A program made the position numbers and the translations under genes. A model generated the notes under the pieces. That model was not told the origin of the DNA, searched no databases, and saw nothing but the letters and a program-made list of their open reading frames with translations. Source: Janthinobacterium saanense (GTDB lineage: Bacteria > Pseudomonadota > Gammaproteobacteria > Burkholderiales > Burkholderiaceae_D). Taken from it: a stretch of 64,000 nucleotides of DNA. Of the stretch, positions 34,911 through 43,895 are shown piece after piece. Location: positions 149,396 to 213,395 of the forward strand of contig NZ_JACHCI010000009.1 in NCBI RefSeq assembly GCF_014200675.1. The letters are read 5' to 3'. Positions within the stretch are counted from its first letter, which is position 1. Every line of letters begins with the position of its first letter.

Positions 34911-36251
34911 TTAGTCCCGCGAATCGGCGTCCAGATCCCGTTCCTGCTTCGGGATCACCTTGATCAGCACGATGCGGGGCCCGTTCATTTTCTTGACGAC
35001 GATGTCGAAGTCGACAAAAGTGATGCGCTGGCCCTGTTTCGGGATATCACCCAGCTTGACCATGATCAAGCCGCCCACCGATTCCACGTCTTCCAGCCCC
35101 AGTTCCTCGTTTTCGATATCGATACCGAGGATGCGCTCGAGCGAAAAGATGGGCAGGCTGGCCTTGCCGATCAGGGTGCCGTCGCTTTGCTTGAGCCAAT
35201 CGTTTTCATTGCGGCGGAATTCATCGCGGATTTCACCGACCATGGCGCCCAGCAAGTTATCGAGCGTAATAAAACCCAGTGGACGCTTGTTCTTTTCACC
35301 GATCAGCGCAAAGTGGGGCGCGCCGTCGCGGAAGCGGCGGAACAGTTCCAGCGCCGGCGTGCGCGCGGAAATGATGTCCACCGGACGCAAAAACGGCGTC
35401 AGCGAGGTGATCGGCTTGCCAGCCTGCTGCGCGAAAAACAAGTCTTTCAAGTGCACCACGCCCAGCACATCGTCGCCGTTGGTATCGAAATACGGGTAGC
35501 GGCTGAAGCGGTTGCGCAGCACCGTCTCCAGGTTTTCTGCCAAGCTTTGCGAGGCGTACAGGGCGCTTACTTCATTGAGCGGACGCATCAGGTCCGACAC
35601 CGTCATTTGCTCGAAATCGAGCGACTGGGCCAGGATGTTGCGCTCGTCGCGCGTGAATTTCTCGCCGGGCTGGCTGGTGCGCAATATCAGTTTCAGTTCA
35701 TCGGACGAGTAATGGGCGTCGTGGCTACCTTTGCCGGACAGACCTGCCACGCGCAGCACCCAGTTGGCGCTGCCGTTGAGCAGGTAGATGGCCGGGTACA
35801 TGGTCCAGTAAAAGCCGTACAAAGGAATCGCGCTCCACAGGCCGATCGCTTCCGGGTTGCGGATGGCCAGCGATTTTGGCGCCAGTTCGCCCACCACGAT
35901 GTGCAGGAAGGAAATCACGCTGAAGGCCAGCACGAAGGAAATACCGTGTATCAGTTCTGGCGAAGTGAGGCCGATGGTGGAGAACAAGGGTGTCACCAGG
36001 CCGGCAAAGGCCGGTTCCCCGACCCAGCCCAGGCCCAGCGAAGCGAGCGTGATGCCCAGCTGGCAGGCGGACAGGTAGGCGTCCAGCTGGCCATGCACCT
36101 TGGCCAGGATGCGTCCCCGTAGTCCCTGTGTCTTGGCGATGGCGCGTATGCGTGTGCGCCTTAATGTGACGATGCCAAATTCGGCGGCAACAAAAAAACC
36201 GTTCAGCGCGACCAGGAAGAGGGCGAGCAGGACTAGCAAGACATTGTGCAT
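34911..36251 (-). CDS. CNNM/HlyC-CorC family protein (DUF21-CBS)
   Basis: This 446-residue membrane protein has a four-helix DUF21 (CNNM) domain in its first 180 residues. A CBS pair follows (VSDLMRPLNEVSALYASQS, then DDVLGVVHLKDLF and GEKNKRPLGFITLDNLLGA), and a CorC/HlyC transporter-associated C-domain ends the protein. Family members move or sense Mg2+ or act as cation exporters. The older name hemolysin is misleading. The start ATG 36251 has the usual length for the family. Confidence 0.93.
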   Translation of the reverse strand: MHNVLLVLLALFLVALNGFFVAAEFGIVTLRRTRIRAIAKTQGLRGRILAKVHGQLDAYLSACQLGITLASLGLGWVGEPAFAGLVTPLFSTIGLTSPELIHGISFVLAFSVISFLHIVVGELAPKSLAIRNPEAIGLWSAIPLYGFYWTMYPAIYLLNGSANWVLRVAGLSGKGSHDAHYSSDELKLILRTSQPGEKFTRDERNILAQSLDFEQMTVSDLMRPLNEVSALYASQSLAENLETVLRNRFSRYPYFDTNGDDVLGVVHLKDLFFAQQAGKPITSLTPFLRPVDIISARTPALELFRRFRDGAPHFALIGEKNKRPLGFITLDNLLGAMVGEIRDEFRRNENDWLKQSDGTLIGKASLPIFSLERILGIDIENEELGLEDVESVGGLIMVKLGDIPKQGQRITFVDFDIVVKKMNGPRIVLIKVIPKQERDLDADSRD

Positions 36252-36357
36252 GGGGGCGCAATAAGATGGGCTATAAAAACGTCATCTTAAACGACGAAGG
36301 GCGGCATAACCTAATTTTGCCGCGTTCCCTGCGTCAATCTTGACCTTGACAAGCGCT

Positions 36358-37260
36358 TCAATGCGCTTGCGCGGCCTCTGCCGAGGCCAGGATCACGTCC
36401 AACGCCGGGTGTTTGATCTTGCGTTCGTTCGAGATCACATAAAACTGTTCGCGCAAGCTCGCTGCCTCGCCCACCAGCACGGCGCCGAATTGTTCCTCGA
36501 TCTCGTCGGCCAGGCTGGCCGAAGCGAAGAACAGGCCCAGGCCCTTGCGGCCAAAGGCGTTGAGCATGGCGTTGTCTTCGAATTCGCCCACCACGTCGGG
36601 CCGCACGCCTTGCTGCACCATCCATTCATCGATGCGCCCGCGCAAGGCGTTATTGCGCGCTGGCAGCAAGAAGGGCGCGCCGTTCAGGCTGTCCGGAAAG
36701 CCGGGACGATACTGGGCCGCCAGCGCGGGCGCGCCGAACAGCTTCATCGGACTTTCTCCCCATAAATAGCTCGATACGCGCAAGCTGGCGCCGGCCGGCA
36801 CGGCGCGGTCGGTCAGCACCAGGTCCAGCTTGTGCAGGGCCAGGTCGGCCAGCAGGGATTCGAATTCATCTTCCAGGCAGACCAGCTTGACCGGTTTGTC
36901 GAGGCTGCGCGTGGCGTCCAGCATGCGGTAGGCCATCAGTTTCGGCAGGGAATCGGAAATGCCGACTGTCAGCCGCATCTTTTCGGCGTCGGCGTCGCTG
37001 AGGGCATCCTGCATCTGTTCGCCGAGCAAAAAAATCTGGTCCGCATAACCGAGCGCCAGCCGGCCCGCCTCGGTGGGCACCAGGCGCCGGCCTTGCGGCT
37101 GCAGCAGGGATTTGCCCAGCTCCTTTTCCAGCAGCGCCAGCTGGGTACTGATGGTTTGCACGGCCAGGCCCAGCCGTTCTGCCGCGCGCGTCACGCCGCC
37201 TTCGCGGGCTACGACCCAAAAGAAATACAAATGCCGGTAATTGAAGCCTGTGGTTTTCAT
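36358..37260 (-). CDS. nhaR: NhaR-type LysR transcriptional regulator
   Basis: This 300-residue LysR regulator has a winged helix in residues 1-60 (YRHLYFFWVVAREGGVTRA, then AERLGLAVQTISTQLALLEK) that matches NhaR, the Na+-responsive activator. A long sensor domain follows. The neighbouring DUF475 gene is divergently transcribed with a 113-base gap containing a tandem repeat, so it may control that gene instead of an antiporter. No nhaA gene is in the window. Confidence 0.88.
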   Translation of the reverse strand: MKTTGFNYRHLYFFWVVAREGGVTRAAERLGLAVQTISTQLALLEKELGKSLLQPQGRRLVPTEAGRLALGYADQIFLLGEQMQDALSDADAEKMRLTVGISDSLPKLMAYRMLDATRSLDKPVKLVCLEDEFESLLADLALHKLDLVLTDRAVPAGASLRVSSYLWGESPMKLFGAPALAAQYRPGFPDSLNGAPFLLPARNNALRGRIDEWMVQQGVRPDVVGEFEDNAMLNAFGRKGLGLFFASASLADEIEEQFGAVLVGEAASLREQFYVISNERKIKHPALDVILASAEAAQAH

Positions 37261-37270
37261 GCCTGCGTCC

Positions 37271-37317
37271 TATCTTCTGTTTTTATGAAGTAATGCTTCC
37301 ATTATCTTCTATTTTTA
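37271..37317. repeat. Tandem 15-base direct repeat in the nhaR-DUF475 divergent region
   Basis: tatcttctgttttta at 37271-37285 recurs as tatcttctattttta at 37303-37317 with one mismatch and a 32-base offset, about three helical turns. It lies between the start codons of the LysR gene and the DUF475 gene and is followed by TATACT at 37335-37340, a possible -10 for the latter. It could be the binding site of the NhaR-type regulator. This is inference. Confidence 0.6.
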
Positions 37318-37373
37318 AATAAGTGTACTGTCCCTATACTGCTTGTCATTCAATCGTGACAACAAGGAGAATC

Positions 37374-38447
37374 ATGAAGCATTTCAGAGTGTCATTCCTG
37401 GTGACATTTATCTGCCTGGCCATCGCGGCCTGGTGGGGTTATACGCATGGCGGCGTGTCGACCATGATGTCGGCGCTGGGCATCGCGGTGATCCTGGGCG
37501 TGATGGAAGTGTCGCTGTCTTTTGATAACGCGGTGGTCAATGCGTCCGTGCTGAAGACCTGGGACAAATTCTGGCAAAACCTGTTCCTGGGCGTCGGCAT
37601 CATCATCGCCGTATTCGGCATGCGGCTGCTGTTCCCGCTGGTGATCGTGGCGCAGGCGGCTGACCTGGGCTTGCTTGAAGTGTGGAATCTGGCGCTGAGC
37701 GATCCGCAACAGTATTCGATGCACCTGACTAATCACCATGCAGAAGTGGCGGCCTTCGGCGGTATTTTCCTGCTGCTGGTGTTCCTGAACTTCTTGCTCG
37801 ATGACGAGAAAGAAACCCACTGGCTGGGCCGCTTTGAAGAAAAACTGGGCGCGCTGGGCAAGGTTTCGTCGATCTCCGTGATGATCGCGCTGGGCACCCT
37901 GATGGCCAGCCTGAGCATGATCGATGCGGGCCAGAAACTGGTGGTGCTGACGGCCGGCTTGTGGGGCGTGCTGACGTATGTGGGCGTGGATGTGATCAGC
38001 GGCTTGCTGGAAGGCGAGAACGGCAATGGCAATGTGGGCGACATCGTCAAGCGCGGCGGTATTGGCGGTTTCCTCTACCTGGAAGTGCTCGATGCCTCGT
38101 TCAGCTTTGACGGCGTGATCGGCGCGTTTGCGATCACCAAGGATGTCGTGATCATCATGCTGGGCCTGGCCATCGGCGCGATGTTCGTGCGTTCGATGAC
38201 GGTCTTCCTGGTACGCAAGGGCACCCTGGACGAGTTCGTGTACCTGGAGCATGGTGCGCATTATGCGATCGGCATCCTGGCACTGATCATGTTGGCCAGC
38301 ATGAAGTTCCACATCCCCGAGATCTTCACGGGCCTGATCGGTGTAGCGTTTATTTTGGCTTCGCTGTGGTCGTCGATACGCTACAAGCGCAGGATGGCCT
38401 TGCTGGAAGGCGAGCCGGAGCCGGCATCGGAAACAGTCAAGGCGTAA
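37374..38447 (+). CDS. TerC-like DUF475 membrane protein
   Basis: This 357-residue integral membrane protein has seven or more helices of the DUF475/TerC superfamily. Asp/Asn-rich motifs in helices (VSLSFDNAVVNASVLK, LDASFSFDGVIGAFAITKD) resemble the metal-binding DNA-like motifs of TerC. The chosen ATG 37374 sits eight bases behind AAGGAGA; an in-frame earlier opening at 37323 lacks a site. It heads a tellurite/stress island with TerD genes. Its exact role is unknown. Confidence 0.9.
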   Translation: MKHFRVSFLVTFICLAIAAWWGYTHGGVSTMMSALGIAVILGVMEVSLSFDNAVVNASVLKTWDKFWQNLFLGVGIIIAVFGMRLLFPLVIVAQAADLGLLEVWNLALSDPQQYSMHLTNHHAEVAAFGGIFLLLVFLNFLLDDEKETHWLGRFEEKLGALGKVSSISVMIALGTLMASLSMIDAGQKLVVLTAGLWGVLTYVGVDVISGLLEGENGNGNVGDIVKRGGIGGFLYLEVLDASFSFDGVIGAFAITKDVVIIMLGLAIGAMFVRSMTVFLVRKGTLDEFVYLEHGAHYAIGILALIMLASMKFHIPEIFTGLIGVAFILASLWSSIRYKRRMALLEGEPEPASETVKA

Positions 38448-38463
38448 GCATCAGAAAACCGCG

Positions 38464-38535
38464 GCAAACGTTCACACCCGTTTGCCAGCATGAGGCAGCA
38501 AGCGTCGCCGCCGGCCTGGGGAGTCGGGCCGGCGG
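38464..38535 (+). promoter_or_regulatory. Two hairpins between DUF475 and terD genes
   Basis: GCAAACG (38464-38470) pairs with CGTTTGC (38479-38485), and CCGCCGGCC (38508-38516) pairs with GGCCGGCGG (38527-38535). Neither is followed by a T-run, so they look like processing or stability elements in the DUF475-terD message rather than terminators. Confidence 0.5.
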
Positions 38536-38577
38536 AGGGCGCCAGGTGTTTTTATTTTATATAGGAGCAACAACATC

Positions 38578-39153
38578 ATGGCTATCAATCTGCAAAAAGG
38601 CGGCAACGTCAACCTGAGCAAGGAAGCACCTGGCCTCGCCAAAATGATCATCGGCCTGGGCTGGGATGCCCGCGTCACCGACGGCGCCGCCTTCGATATC
38701 GACGGTTCAGCCTTCCTGCTGAAGGCGGATGGCAAGGTCCGCGCCGACATCGACATGATTTTTTATAACAACCTCAAATCGAGCGATGGCTCCGTCACCC
38801 ACACGGGCGACAACCGCACCGGCGATGGCGATGGCGACGATGAAAGCGTGATCGTCGACCTGTCCAGAGTCCCGGCCGACGTCGACAAGATCGCCGTCTG
38901 CGTGACCATCCACGACGCCGAAGCGCGCAAGCAGAATTTCGGCATGGTATCGAAGGCCTATGTGCGCTGCGTCAATGAAAACGGCAATACGGAAATCGCC
39001 CGCTTCGACCTGTCGGAAGACGGCTCGACGGAAACGGCGATGGTCTTCGGTGAAATCTACCGCAACGGCGCCGATTGGAAATTCAAGGCTATCGGCCAGG
39101 GTTACAAAGGCGGTTTAGGTCCTTTGGCCGCATCGTTCGGTGTGGGCGTCTAA
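38578..39153 (+). CDS. TerD family stress protein (copy 1)
   Basis: This 191-residue cytosolic protein has the double beta-sandwich TerD fold. It binds Ca2+ through loops marked by [15 protein letters not shown] near residues 76-90 and by an acidic [10 protein letters not shown] opening. TerD proteins are part of tellurite and phage-resistance stress systems; the mechanism is unresolved. AGGAGC precedes the ATG. It lies in line with an AIM24 protein and a second TerD. Confidence 0.95.
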   Translation: MAINLQKGGNVNLSKEAPGLAKMIIGLGWDARVTDGAAFDIDGSAFLLKADGKVRADIDMIFYNNLKSSDGSVTHTGDNRTGDGDGDDESVIVDLSRVPADVDKIAVCVTIHDAEARKQNFGMVSKAYVRCVNENGNTEIARFDLSEDGSTETAMVFGEIYRNGADWKFKAIGQGYKGGLGPLAASFGVGV

Positions 39154-39198
39154 GTTGCAATAGTTCTATTATCACCATCGTCAAGAAGGAGTTGCTGT

Positions 39199-39894
39199 AT
39201 GCCAATTTTCAATGTGACCGGAGAGGTCGATCCGTTTTTGCATATTTCACTGGCCAAGGGCGAAAAGATTTATTGCGAATCCGATGCGATGGTGATGATG
39301 GAAACCAATCTCGAGCTGAAAGGCAAGATGAGCGGTGGCCTGGGCGCTGCGCTGATGCGCACCTTTGCCAACGGCGAGTCCTTCTTTCAGCAGCATATCG
39401 AGGCCTTGCGCGGCGATGGCGATTGTTTGCTGTCGCCCATCTTGCCGGGCGCCATGCGGGTGCTGGACATTGGTAGCCAGCAATACATGATCAGCGATGG
39501 CGCTTTCGTGGCGGCCACTTCTGGCGTGGAATTGAAGGTGCGCACGCAAAGCCTGGGCAATGCGCTGTTTGCCCAGAGCGGTGGATTCTTCATCACCGAG
39601 ACGGCAGGCAGCGGCCAGTTGGCGGTGTCCGGTTTTGGCGCGATGTCCGAACTGGAAGTGACGCCCGGCAAGGACGTGGTGATCGATAACTCGCACGTGG
39701 TGTGCTGGGACAACCGCCTGCAGTACGACATTTCAATGACCACCGGCAGCAGCGGAGGGTTCCTGGGTAATCTGATCAATAGCCAGACCAGCGGTGAGGG
39801 CATCGTGCTGAAGTTCAGCGGCAGCGGGAAAATCCTCGTGTGCTCGCGCAACCGTGCAGCCTTTCTTGCCTGGACGCAAAGCAAGCCGGCGTAA
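39199..39894 (+). CDS. AIM24 family protein
   Basis: This 231-residue protein has a beta-rich AIM24/TIGR00266 fold (YCESDAMVMMETNLELKG, GGLGAALMRTFANGESFF, SPGFLG-type GSSGGFLGNLI). Homologues in bacteria often sit beside TerD genes, as here between two of them. No signal peptide is seen. The function is unknown; a scaffold or membrane-associated stress role is inferred from the association. Confidence 0.92.
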   Translation: MPIFNVTGEVDPFLHISLAKGEKIYCESDAMVMMETNLELKGKMSGGLGAALMRTFANGESFFQQHIEALRGDGDCLLSPILPGAMRVLDIGSQQYMISDGAFVAATSGVELKVRTQSLGNALFAQSGGFFITETAGSGQLAVSGFGAMSELEVTPGKDVVIDNSHVVCWDNRLQYDISMTTGSSGGFLGNLINSQTSGEGIVLKFSGSGKILVCSRNRAAFLAWTQSKPA

Positions 39895-39934
39895 GCAAGC
39901 AATTTATTTAATTTAATCATCAGGAGCAAAGCGT

Positions 39935-40516
39935 ATGTCTGTCAATTTGAGCAAGGGCCAGAAGATATCTCTGGACAAGGAAGCTGGCGCCAGCCTGAGC
40001 CGTATCACCATGGGCCTGGGCTGGGACTCGATCAAGACCAAGGGCTTTTTCGGTTTCGGCGCGAAAACGGAAGCCATCGACCTGGACGCGTCATGCGTGC
40101 TGTTCGATGACAGCAGCAAGCTGGCCGACATCGTCTGGTTCCGCCAGCTGAAAAGCCGCGATGGCAGCATCGTTCACACGGGCGACAACCGCACCGGCGC
40201 CGGTGATGGCGACGACGAGCAGATCAATGTCGACCTGACCAAAGTACCGTCGCAGGTAAAAAGCCTGGTCTTCACCGTCAACAGCTTTACGGGCCAGAAT
40301 TTCTCGCAGGTGGAAAACGCCTATTGCCGCATCGTCAATGCCGGCAATAACCAGGAAATCGCGCGTTTCAACCTGTCGGTGCAAGGCGCCCACACGGCGC
40401 AGATCATGGCCAAGCTGTACCGCCATAACGGCGAATGGAAAATGCACGCGATCGGCGAAAACGGCAATGGCCGTACCTTTGACGATTTGATGCCACAGAT
40501 CGCGGCGCATTTATAG
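39935..40516 (+). CDS. TerD family stress protein (copy 2)
   Basis: This 193-residue TerD-fold protein is close in shape to the first copy but with a clear extra GFFGFGAKTEAIDLDA loop at the start. The Ca-binding loop [16 protein letters not shown] lies near residues 81-96. The two copies differ enough to be paralogues, not a recent duplication. GAGC before the ATG supports this start. It is followed by a hairpin-rich gap and a Pmp3 peptide gene. Confidence 0.95.
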   Translation: MSVNLSKGQKISLDKEAGASLSRITMGLGWDSIKTKGFFGFGAKTEAIDLDASCVLFDDSSKLADIVWFRQLKSRDGSIVHTGDNRTGAGDGDDEQINVDLTKVPSQVKSLVFTVNSFTGQNFSQVENAYCRIVNAGNNQEIARFNLSVQGAHTAQIMAKLYRHNGEWKMHAIGENGNGRTFDDLMPQIAAHL

Positions 40517-40540
40517 GGGGATCACCCCAAGGAGTAGTCC

Positions 40541-40584
40541 GCAGCGGGCAGGGCACGGACCGGATACCGGGTCTTGCCCGCTGC
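40541..40584 (+). promoter_or_regulatory. Hairpin between terD copy 2 and the Pmp3 gene
   Basis: gcagcgggca (40541-40550) pairs perfectly over 10 bases with tgcccgctgc (40575-40584), with a second imperfect stem in the loop. There is no T-run. It lies before an AAGGAG ribosome binding site and could influence expression of the last gene of the island. Confidence 0.55.
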
Positions 40585-40608
40585 TCTTAGATTGAAGGAG
40601 AGTATGTT

Positions 40609-40830
40609 GTGATGCGTTTGCTGATAGCCCTGCTACTTCCATGTCTCACGTTCTTTATGCTGGGGCGCCCGCTGGCCGGTGTCGCCGCCCTGATCTTGCA
40701 GTGCACTGTGATCGGCTGGGTGCCGGGGGCCTTGTGGGCCCTGCACAAGGTGAACCAGCACAAGACGGAGCAGGAACTGGAAGGGGCCGTAAGCCGCAGC
40801 TACATGCGCAGGCGTAGCCGGGTGATTTAA
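40609..40830 (+). CDS. Pmp3/YqaE family small membrane protein
   Basis: This 73-residue protein has two helices (LLIALLLPCLTFFMLGRP and GVAALILQCTVIGWVPGALW) typical of Pmp3/YqaE, which affect membrane potential in yeast. A basic C-tail (YMRRRSRVI) follows. GTG at 40609 lies eight bases after AAGGAG; the ATG at 40612 is equally plausible. It closes the island. Confidence 0.85.
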   Translation: MMRLLIALLLPCLTFFMLGRPLAGVAALILQCTVIGWVPGALWALHKVNQHKTEQELEGAVSRSYMRRRSRVI

Positions 40831-40860
40831 ATCCCCCGGGCGCCGGGAAATCCTTGCGCT

Positions 40861-40906
40861 AAAGCCCGCACGAACGATGTGTCAACATCGGCGTGCGGGC
40901 TTTTTT
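40861..40906 (+). terminator. Terminator after the Ter island
   Basis: GCCCGCAC (40864-40871) pairs with GTGCGGGC (40893-40900), with an inner CGATG/CATCG stem, followed by six Ts. It separates the convergent Pmp3 and zinc-ribbon genes. The last bases reach the stop codon of the latter. Confidence 0.9.
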
Positions 40907-41432
40907 ATTCTGCTTCCGGTACCGGGCATTGATCCAGCTCGGCTTCCTGCTGACCGGCGGCACTCGCGATGACGGTTGCTACCTTGTCAGACATGTCCTC
41001 GCTATCTGAGGTGGAACTTATGTGAAAGATAATAAGCAGCAGGAACAACATGCTGATCATGCCGAAGGCAATAGAAATACCGATCCCCCACTGTGACCAC
41101 TTTTTTTGCACGCGGTTGAAATGTTCGACGCTTTGCCATTGTCCATTTTTCCAGGCCATCTCGCGCCCTTTGATACCCAGCCAGATGGCGAAGCCGAAGC
41201 CGACATAGGGTAGCAGCGAAAATAAACCTATCCAGGTGCGGTTGCCTATCGCCCATACCCAGTTCAGCAGGAATGCGCCCCAGCTCCATCCCGCTATGCC
41301 ATCGGGCAGCGCGCCTGGCGTGCTACGGTGCTGCGCTGCCGGATTGGCGCCGGAATGAAATCCTGCACCACAGTGTGCGCAAAATGGCGCATCGTCTTGC
41401 TGCCTTCTGGTACCGCACGCAGTGCAAAACAT
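40905..41432 (-). CDS. Zinc-ribbon membrane protein of unknown function
   Basis: This 175-residue protein has a zinc ribbon at residues 3-21 (CTACGTRRQQDDAPFCAHCG). A DUF2628-like domain follows with two or three helices (GAFLLNWVWAIGNRTWIGL, LLPYVGFGFAIWLGIKG, IGISIAFGMISMLFLLLII) and an acidic tail. No operon partner: the next minus-strand gene ends 132 bases upstream of its start. The ribbon plus helix design is shared with the 20061 gene, but the sequences are otherwise unlike. Confidence 0.78.
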   Translation of the reverse strand: MFCTACGTRRQQDDAPFCAHCGAGFHSGANPAAQHRSTPGALPDGIAGWSWGAFLLNWVWAIGNRTWIGLFSLLPYVGFGFAIWLGIKGREMAWKNGQWQSVEHFNRVQKKWSQWGIGISIAFGMISMLFLLLIIFHISSTSDSEDMSDKVATVIASAAGQQEAELDQCPVPEAE

Positions 41433-41564
41433 GCTCTATCCTTCACGGTTGGCTGTGGGCAGATCGGAGAGGTATCTATCTTCTACACGATGTCAATACC
41501 ATTGTTCTTCCCGCGAGCATTTTCTGTCTTGATTGCAGTCAAGATTTGCCGCTGCGTGTATATC

Positions 41565-43895
41565 TTAGGACATCCAGAATCGCTGGCATAGCAAAATCGC
41601 GGCGTTATAGCCGGCGTGGGTCAGCATGGGCGCCAGCAAGGAGCCGCTGCGCTGGTAAGCGTATCCTGTGCACAAGCCCAGCACGAACACGGGCAGCATC
41701 GAGGCGGGCGGATGGACGATGGCGAAGATGGCGGCGCTGATGGTAATTGCTTGCCAGGCGGGCAGCGAACGGCGCAAGCCGCCCTGTATCAAGCCACGGA
41801 AGATGAATTCCTCGCACAGTGGGGCGGCCAGCAAAGTCAGGCCGGCCAGCCACAGCCAGTCCCGGCTCCAGCCGGCCGCATGCAATAGCGGCGCTGCCGG
41901 CAATTGCCCGCTGGCCTGCAAGGCGAACAGATAGGCTATGCCGCACATGGCTGCCAGACCAGCGCCAAGACTGCCCCAGCGCAGAGGCTGCTTTCCGCCC
42001 AGCACGGACGGCACGCCGGTCGTCTTGCTGCGCCAGTACAGCAGGCGCACCAGCAGATAGGTCAGCCCGCCCGCGCCGCCGAAGGCCAGCGCGATGTGCA
42101 GCAGGGTGGCGGTACCCTTGCCTTTGAGCAGCAGCAAGATCAGCACTTGCGCCACGAAAAACAGCATGGCCGCCATCAAGCCGTCCGAGGCCGATACGCG
42201 CGCTGGCGGCGAGGCGGCCGGATCGAGCAGATACGGTATCTGGTCGCGCGCCTTTTGCCACAGCGCCAGCGCCAGCGCCACCGTCAGCACAAGGAAGACC
42301 AGCCGCTGCACCAGGCTGCCGGCCGACAGGGCGCCGATATACAGGCCCGTCAGCAGCATGTACAGATACAGATAGGTAGAGCGCACCTTCGCCTGCACCT
42401 CGGTAGCCAGGGGATCGCTGGCAAACACGCCCAGCGCCACGGCGATCACGCTATACAGGGGAATCCCTGCCAGTGCCAGCAGCATCAGGCCGGCCATGTC
42501 CCAGCGCCATTGCGGCATGAACAATAGGGCTGCGCCAAACAATATCAGTGGATAAATCATGGACAGCACGGCCCACAGCTGGGCTTTTTCCTTCAAAGCC
42601 TGTTCGACAGGCAAGGGGAAGGTGTACAGCATCCACAGCGAACCGCCCTCCTTGTTCAGGGTCTGGAAGGCGGACATCATCAGGGTGTAGGTGCCGAGGA
42701 AAAAGCCGGTCGAGACCAGCAGGGCCGGGCTGTCCAGCAATTCGTGGACATCATGCAGGCGGCCTGCAAATATCACCTGGCTGCCAAGAATCACGAGTGG
42801 CAGCAGCAAGGTTTGCACGAAGAAGTTGCGGTCACGCTTGAGCAGGCTCAATTCGCGCCGCTGTATCACCGTGCCTATCTGCCAGCGGCTGGATGGTAGC
42901 ACTGGCGCATTTGCCTTGGGGAGCATGCGCACGCTGGCCCGCTGGCCGCTGCCGACCACGCCATCGCGTAGCTGGTGGCGCAAGACCAGCATGCCCAGCC
43001 ACAGCAACGCGGCCACTTGCACCAGCAGCGTTGCGGCCAAGGCCAAGCTGGGGCGATTCAGTAGTTGTATCACCAGGCCCGGTGGCGTCCAGACGCTCCA
43101 GGCAGGCATGGCGGCGGCCCAGCCGATGGCAAAACCCTGTGGGTTCATGCCGAAAGACATGGCGATATACATGGGTACGACGCCGCCGATGGAAATGAAA
43201 GCTTGCAAATTGCCCAGGCTGGACGGAGACAGCTTCAGGCGCAGCCCTGTATCGACCAGGGTGCGCAGCATGGCGGCAGTCAGCATGAGCAACAGGCTGA
43301 GTGCCAGTGCAGGCAAGGGCGCCAGCCAGCCATAGCCGCCATACCAGGCGAGCACGGTGGTCGATGGCAGCAAGGCAACCAGGCCGACCGGATTGGCGAT
43401 ACTGCGCTCGAGCACGCGTGCCCACAGCAAGGTGCTTTTCGAGGCGGGCAGGGTGACCAGCCATTCCAGGTCCCAGTCCGGCCTGGACAGTTCGCCAGTG
43501 CCCAGTGGCAGCAGCACGCTGACCAGCCACAGCAGACCTAATTGCAAGCTCAGGCCTGCCATCAGCGCCGCGCTGAACGGCGCGCCCGTGAGCTGCGGCG
43601 CCACCGCGTCCATGGCGCCGTTCCCTTGGCAACTGGCGATGGCATCGAGTCCGCAATGCAGGTTCAGCACGCTCTGCTTGCAAATGTTGCCGAAGGAAAA
43701 CAGCATCAATCCCATGACCAGTGCGCTGACCAGCCACATGCCCCGGCGCTTGCCGGCCGTGGCGGGCCGGGAGATAGCCCCGGCTTTCTTGCGTTTGAAC
43801 ATAAAACGGGCGCCACCGATATTGAGCATGCGTTGCAGGCGCAAACGGATCAGCAGCCAGATGGCGCGCATGGGTGTGACGGGCACGGCATTCAT
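41565..43895 (-). CDS. ABC exporter permease fused to CPBP intramembrane protease
   Basis: This 776-residue protein is a two-part fusion. Residues about 1-540 form an ABC-2 type permease with several helix groups, and the C-terminal 200 residues form a CPBP (Abi) domain with the metal-site motif EEFIFRG near 695 and FAIVHPP. CPBP domains are glutamic-type intramembrane proteases. Fused ABC-2/CPBP subunits of this kind are known beside NatA-like ATPases. The start ATG 43895 overlaps the upstream ATPase stop as ATGA. The substrate is unknown; Na+ or peptide export is only a guess from the NatB resemblance. Confidence 0.86.
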   Translation of the reverse strand: MNAVPVTPMRAIWLLIRLRLQRMLNIGGARFMFKRKKAGAISRPATAGKRRGMWLVSALVMGLMLFSFGNICKQSVLNLHCGLDAIASCQGNGAMDAVAPQLTGAPFSAALMAGLSLQLGLLWLVSVLLPLGTGELSRPDWDLEWLVTLPASKSTLLWARVLERSIANPVGLVALLPSTTVLAWYGGYGWLAPLPALALSLLLMLTAAMLRTLVDTGLRLKLSPSSLGNLQAFISIGGVVPMYIAMSFGMNPQGFAIGWAAAMPAWSVWTPPGLVIQLLNRPSLALAATLLVQVAALLWLGMLVLRHQLRDGVVGSGQRASVRMLPKANAPVLPSSRWQIGTVIQRRELSLLKRDRNFFVQTLLLPLVILGSQVIFAGRLHDVHELLDSPALLVSTGFFLGTYTLMMSAFQTLNKEGGSLWMLYTFPLPVEQALKEKAQLWAVLSMIYPLILFGAALLFMPQWRWDMAGLMLLALAGIPLYSVIAVALGVFASDPLATEVQAKVRSTYLYLYMLLTGLYIGALSAGSLVQRLVFLVLTVALALALWQKARDQIPYLLDPAASPPARVSASDGLMAAMLFFVAQVLILLLLKGKGTATLLHIALAFGGAGGLTYLLVRLLYWRSKTTGVPSVLGGKQPLRWGSLGAGLAAMCGIAYLFALQASGQLPAAPLLHAAGWSRDWLWLAGLTLLAAPLCEEFIFRGLIQGGLRRSLPAWQAITISAAIFAIVHPPASMLPVFVLGLCTGYAYQRSGSLLAPMLTHAGYNAAILLCQRFWMS

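Noticed and set aside
41433..41564. Plus-strand frame spanning the zinc-ribbon gene start and the CPBP end
   Set aside because: Codon use and composition fit a shadow, it crosses two convincing minus-strand genes and no ribosome binding site precedes it.
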